Origin: Helicobacter sp. | GTDB taxonomy: Bacteria > Campylobacterota > Campylobacteria > Campylobacterales > Helicobacteraceae | Assembly (NCBI GenBank): GCA_029257755.1 | Contig: JARIAP010000084.1 | Span: 1-8,938 of the forward strand | Length of the DNA stretch: 8,938 bases | Direction: 5' to 3' | In this document: positions 7,193-8,938 of the stretch, in pieces | Numbering within the stretch: the first letter of the stretch is position 1 | Layout: each line of letters opens with the position of its first letter | Position numbers and translations under genes: made by a program | The notes under the pieces: generated by a model | Seen by the model: only the letters and a program-made list of their open reading frames with translations | Told to the model about the DNA's origin: nothing | Databases searched by the model: none

Positions 7193-8026
7193 GTGCGGAG
7201 ATTATTAGTTATTTCTATTGTAGTTATGATTATATTAGCTGTAGCATTTGGTTTTATACCTTTTTTACGCAAATACGCATTAAATTTATCATTTCAAATT
7301 AAAAATTTTTACCTTGATAAAAAAGAAAATCTAACATTTTTTATACAAGATTATACAGATCAAGCAAAACAAATAAGCGATATGCGAGAAAAAATTAATA
7401 TTTTAGAAGCAGATTCCATAAAATACAATGCCCTTAAAGCAGAATTTGAGAATCTATATTATTCTCTTGATACAGAACGCCATTATGTTGATCCAGATGT
7501 CCATTTAGTAAAAGTTTTATCTTATGCTACTCTTGGCACATATACAAAGATTTGGATTAATTATAAACAACAAACAGAAGAGCCAAAAATTTTTGGTATT
7601 GTAAAAGATGGTTATGCAATTGGTATCGCTAAAATGGTAGATAATCATTTGCTTGGTATGTTAAATGGTGATATAGATTGTAGCTATAGTGTGTATATTG
7701 GAGTGAATCGTGTACCCGGAACTTTACGCACTATGGAAAATGGTGAAATTGTAATTGATTATATTCCAGCATGGCAAAGCATTAAAAGTGGCGACAATGT
7801 AATTACAAGTGGATTAGATGGAATATTTTTTGAAGATATAAAAGTGGGTGTTATAGAAAGTATTAAACCAGAAAATGGATATTTACGCGCAGAAATAAAA
7901 CCATATAATTTTAGCAATAGATTAAGCTACATATGGCTTATTGATACAAGAATTCCACAAACTACCACTATTAATCCAAGTATGTCAGATGATAACATTA
8001 ATCAAGATAATTCTAATATTGAATAA
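7193..8026 (+). CDS. mreC: Cell shape-determining protein MreC
   Basis: Bitopic inner-membrane protein whose periplasmic part links MreB to the peptidoglycan synthases of the elongation complex. The 277-residue protein has one transmembrane helix at about residues 4-25 with an Arg-Arg N-terminus, a likely coiled coil at about 55-92, then the MreC beta-domain. The latter is recognised by YAIGIAKMVDNHLLGMLNGD and, most clearly, by IKSGDNVITSGLDGIFFEDI (197-216), matching the family pattern G-D-x-V-x-T-SGL-x-GIFP. The GTG start at 7193 has only a partial site (GGA at 7184-7186); the next methionine would cut into the membrane helix, so GTG is preferred. Residues after about 252 form a polar Asn/Asp-rich tail of some 25 residues beyond the folded domain. 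No mreD follows: the gene ends exactly against a convergent gene. Confidence 0.94.
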   Translation: MRRLLVISIVVMIILAVAFGFIPFLRKYALNLSFQIKNFYLDKKENLTFFIQDYTDQAKQISDMREKINILEADSIKYNALKAEFENLYYSLDTERHYVDPDVHLVKVLSYATLGTYTKIWINYKQQTEEPKIFGIVKDGYAIGIAKMVDNHLLGMLNGDIDCSYSVYIGVNRVPGTLRTMENGEIVIDYIPAWQSIKSGDNVITSGLDGIFFEDIKVGVIESIKPENGYLRAEIKPYNFSNRLSYIWLIDTRIPQTTTINPSMSDDNINQDNSNIE

Positions 8027-8719
8027 TTACCTTTTTTGAAGATTTATCTTTAGAGTATGTATATCTTTACCAACTTTAACATTTACAATCATATTCCCTT
8101 CTTTTAGATTACTTCTAGGTATTAGTATAAAACCACCTTTAACATCATTCTTTTTTAATGTATTTTTTCGCAAATAATGTGCTATTAAAAATTGTCGTGC
8201 ATTATATTGAGTTGATTGAACTGAATATATATTTGCTCTTGCAAATGAATAATCATAGTATCTATATGCCATTACAAATCCCCCGTTTAAAAATATTGGA
8301 ATAGGATAAGCATAATAAGAAGATGGATTAAAAAATGGATCAATAATATTTGTATTTTTTGTAGTTACTTCTATTCCATAATCATACAAAGCTTGTGAAA
8401 TGTTGATATTTGAACTAATAAAATTATTAAATGAATATGGAGTAATACTTTTTCCATTTAAAAACATTGAAACATTATCTGTGCTAAATAAAATATTGCT
8501 ATCGCTAAGATTTTCTATTGTAATATATATAATTAGTGGTATGTTGTCAAATCCACCAATTATTTCTTGTGCTATTTCAAATTGAATTTTACTTTGAGTC
8601 TTTTTGTCTTGTATAATGGCAATTCCATTATTATATGCTAAAATATTTTCAGGTTTAACTACTAATGAAGAGCAGCCAACAAAAAATATTAATACAAAAA
8701 TAGAGAAAATCCACTTCAT
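8027..8719 (-). CDS. Predicted lipoprotein of unknown function
   Basis: A 230-residue protein with a lipoprotein-type signal: MKW, a hydrophobic core, then FFVGCSS with the candidate lipidated cysteine at residue 16. The -3 position is Phe, a relaxed lipobox. I do not recognise the family. The mature protein alternates short beta-like segments: residues 45-70, ending IYITIENLSDSN, and 76-90, with DNVSMFLNGK. A tyrosine/phenylalanine-rich, fairly hydrophobic middle (about 128-158) is followed by a C-terminal part with LRKNTLKKNDVKGGFILIP and a final VNVKVGKDIHTLKINL. This pattern resembles the Ig-like beta-sandwich of several envelope lipoproteins; that is inference from pattern, not a family hit. 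The start ATG at 8719 has GGAGG at 8728-8732 with good spacing. It lies 90 bases after, and on the same strand as, the outer-membrane protein fragment. Its stop codon abuts that of mreC. Confidence 0.85.
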   Translation of the reverse strand: MKWIFSIFVLIFFVGCSSLVVKPENILAYNNGIAIIQDKKTQSKIQFEIAQEIIGGFDNIPLIIYITIENLSDSNILFSTDNVSMFLNGKSITPYSFNNFISSNINISQALYDYGIEVTTKNTNIIDPFFNPSSYYAYPIPIFLNGGFVMAYRYYDYSFARANIYSVQSTQYNARQFLIAHYLRKNTLKKNDVKGGFILIPRSNLKEGNMIVNVKVGKDIHTLKINLQKR

Positions 8720-8727
8720 AACTCATT

Positions 8728-8732
8728 CCTCC
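8728..8732 (-). promoter_or_regulatory. Shine-Dalgarno site of the lipoprotein gene
   Basis: GGAGG on the minus strand, eight bases before the ATG at 8719. It rules in this start: an overlapping ATG seven bases further upstream is in another frame and too close to the site. Confidence 0.75.
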
Positions 8733-8747
8733 AAGTTTAAGTAATAA

Positions 8748-8756
8748 ATATTAGCA
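8748..8756 (-). promoter_or_regulatory. Possible extended -10 promoter for the lipoprotein gene
   Basis: Read on the minus strand, TGCTAATAT resembles TG-N plus a -10 hexamer (four of six consensus positions), with a start predicted near 8741 and a leader of about 20 bases. A competing perfect TATAAT lies at 8792-8797 on the same strand. Either could serve, or the gene may be read through from the upstream outer-membrane protein gene. Confidence 0.3.
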
Positions 8757-8791
8757 TAACTTTAATAAACTCTTTATAAATATTTTGTTTT

Positions 8792-8797
8792 ATTATA
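8792..8797 (-). promoter_or_regulatory. Alternative -10 box (TATAAT) upstream of the lipoprotein gene
   Basis: A perfect TATAAT on the minus strand, about 13 bases after the stop codon of the upstream gene. Such hexamers arise easily by chance in sequence this AT-rich, so the call is weak. Confidence 0.25.
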
Positions 8798-8809
8798 AAA
8801 TAGTTATTA

Positions 8810-8938
8810 TCACCACAAATACTTAGCTCCAATAGTAAGCAAATGGAGTTGTCCAAAACCATCATGTGAAACTATAAAGCTTTTTCTATTATCCTTTAAT
8901 GCTAAAGAATAACCAGCCCCTATATCTAATTTATCATT
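8810..8938 (-). CDS. Outer-membrane beta-barrel protein, C-terminal 42 residues (5' end outside window)
   Basis: An open minus-strand frame enters from the right edge and ends with TGA at 8810-8812. The 42 visible residues have amphipathic beta-strand character: KLDIGAGYSLAL, a charged turn (KDNRK), and a last strand ending HLLTIGAKYLW. The terminal eight residues, TIGAKYLW, fit the BAM-recognised beta-signal pattern (polar, any, Gly, any, any, aromatic, any, aromatic), and the chain ends on an aromatic residue, as outer-membrane barrels do. This supports an integral outer-membrane protein, but too little is visible to assign a family (porin, Hop-like, transporter or autotransporter barrel). 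It is followed after 90 bases by the lipoprotein gene on the same strand, so the two may be co-transcribed. Confidence 0.7.
   Translation of the reverse strand, partial: NDKLDIGAGYSLALKDNRKSFIVSHDGFGQLHLLTIGAKYLW

Noticed and set aside
7182..7193. Four-codon mini-ORF ATG-GAT-ATA-TAG touching the mreC GTG start
   Set aside because: Could suggest a leader that couples translation, but it has no ribosome binding site and is short enough to be chance.
8400..8585. Plus-strand 61-codon frame opposite the lipoprotein gene
   Set aside because: No ribosome binding site, hydrophobic low-complexity product, and fully antisense to a gene with a good start and signal peptide.
1..8938. CRISPR array, insertion sequence, toxin-antitoxin pair, tRNA/rRNA or prophage
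   Set aside because: No spaced direct repeats, transposase-like ORF, terminal inverted repeats, cloverleaf-like sequence or phage genes were found on either strand; base composition looks even throughout.

Overview
The window is a very AT-rich, gene-dense stretch of a Gram-negative bacterial chromosome. The genus-level suggestion is a Helicobacter-like member of the Campylobacterota (Epsilonproteobacteria). Three things point there: the gene string fabZ-lpxA-clpX-mreB-mreC, which as I recall has the same order in Helicobacter pylori; proteins of matching length and motif spacing (for example FabZ with His59/Glu73); and a putative promoter with an extended -10 box but no evident -35 box. The species cannot be named from sequence reading alone.

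Layout: (1) 1-3258, plus strand: the 3' part of an RNase R/RNase II-family gene (cut by the window edge), a DUF502/COV-type membrane protein, an unrecognised five-helix membrane protein, and the GTPase gene era. Gaps are 14, 17 and 32 bases, which suggests one transcription unit. (2) 3259-3479: the only sizeable gap on this strand, 221 bases, with a plausible extended -10 promoter just before fabZ. (3) 3480-8026, plus strand: fabZ, lpxA, clpX, mreB and mreC, with gaps of 26, -8, 26 and 30 bases, clearly operon-like. (4) 8027-8938, minus strand: a predicted lipoprotein of unknown function and, upstream of it, the C-terminal 42 residues of an outer-membrane beta-barrel protein that runs off the window.

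How the genes fit together: the second operon joins fatty-acid elongation (FabZ), the first step of lipid A synthesis (LpxA, which uses the same (R)-3-hydroxyacyl-ACP pool as FabZ), a protein-unfolding ATPase (ClpX) and the cell-wall elongation scaffold (MreB, MreC). The first operon couples RNA decay (RNase R) and 30S ribosome assembly (Era) with two small inner-membrane proteins. The minus-strand pair is also envelope-directed.

Most of the window is core housekeeping sequence. I see no mobile element, CRISPR array, tRNA or rRNA, and no clear evidence of a new multi-gene system. The items most worth a second look are the unrecognised membrane protein next to era, the lipoprotein/outer-membrane pair, the degenerate RNA-binding tail of RNase R, the altered G5 loop in Era, and the zero-gap convergent stop codons at 8024-8029.
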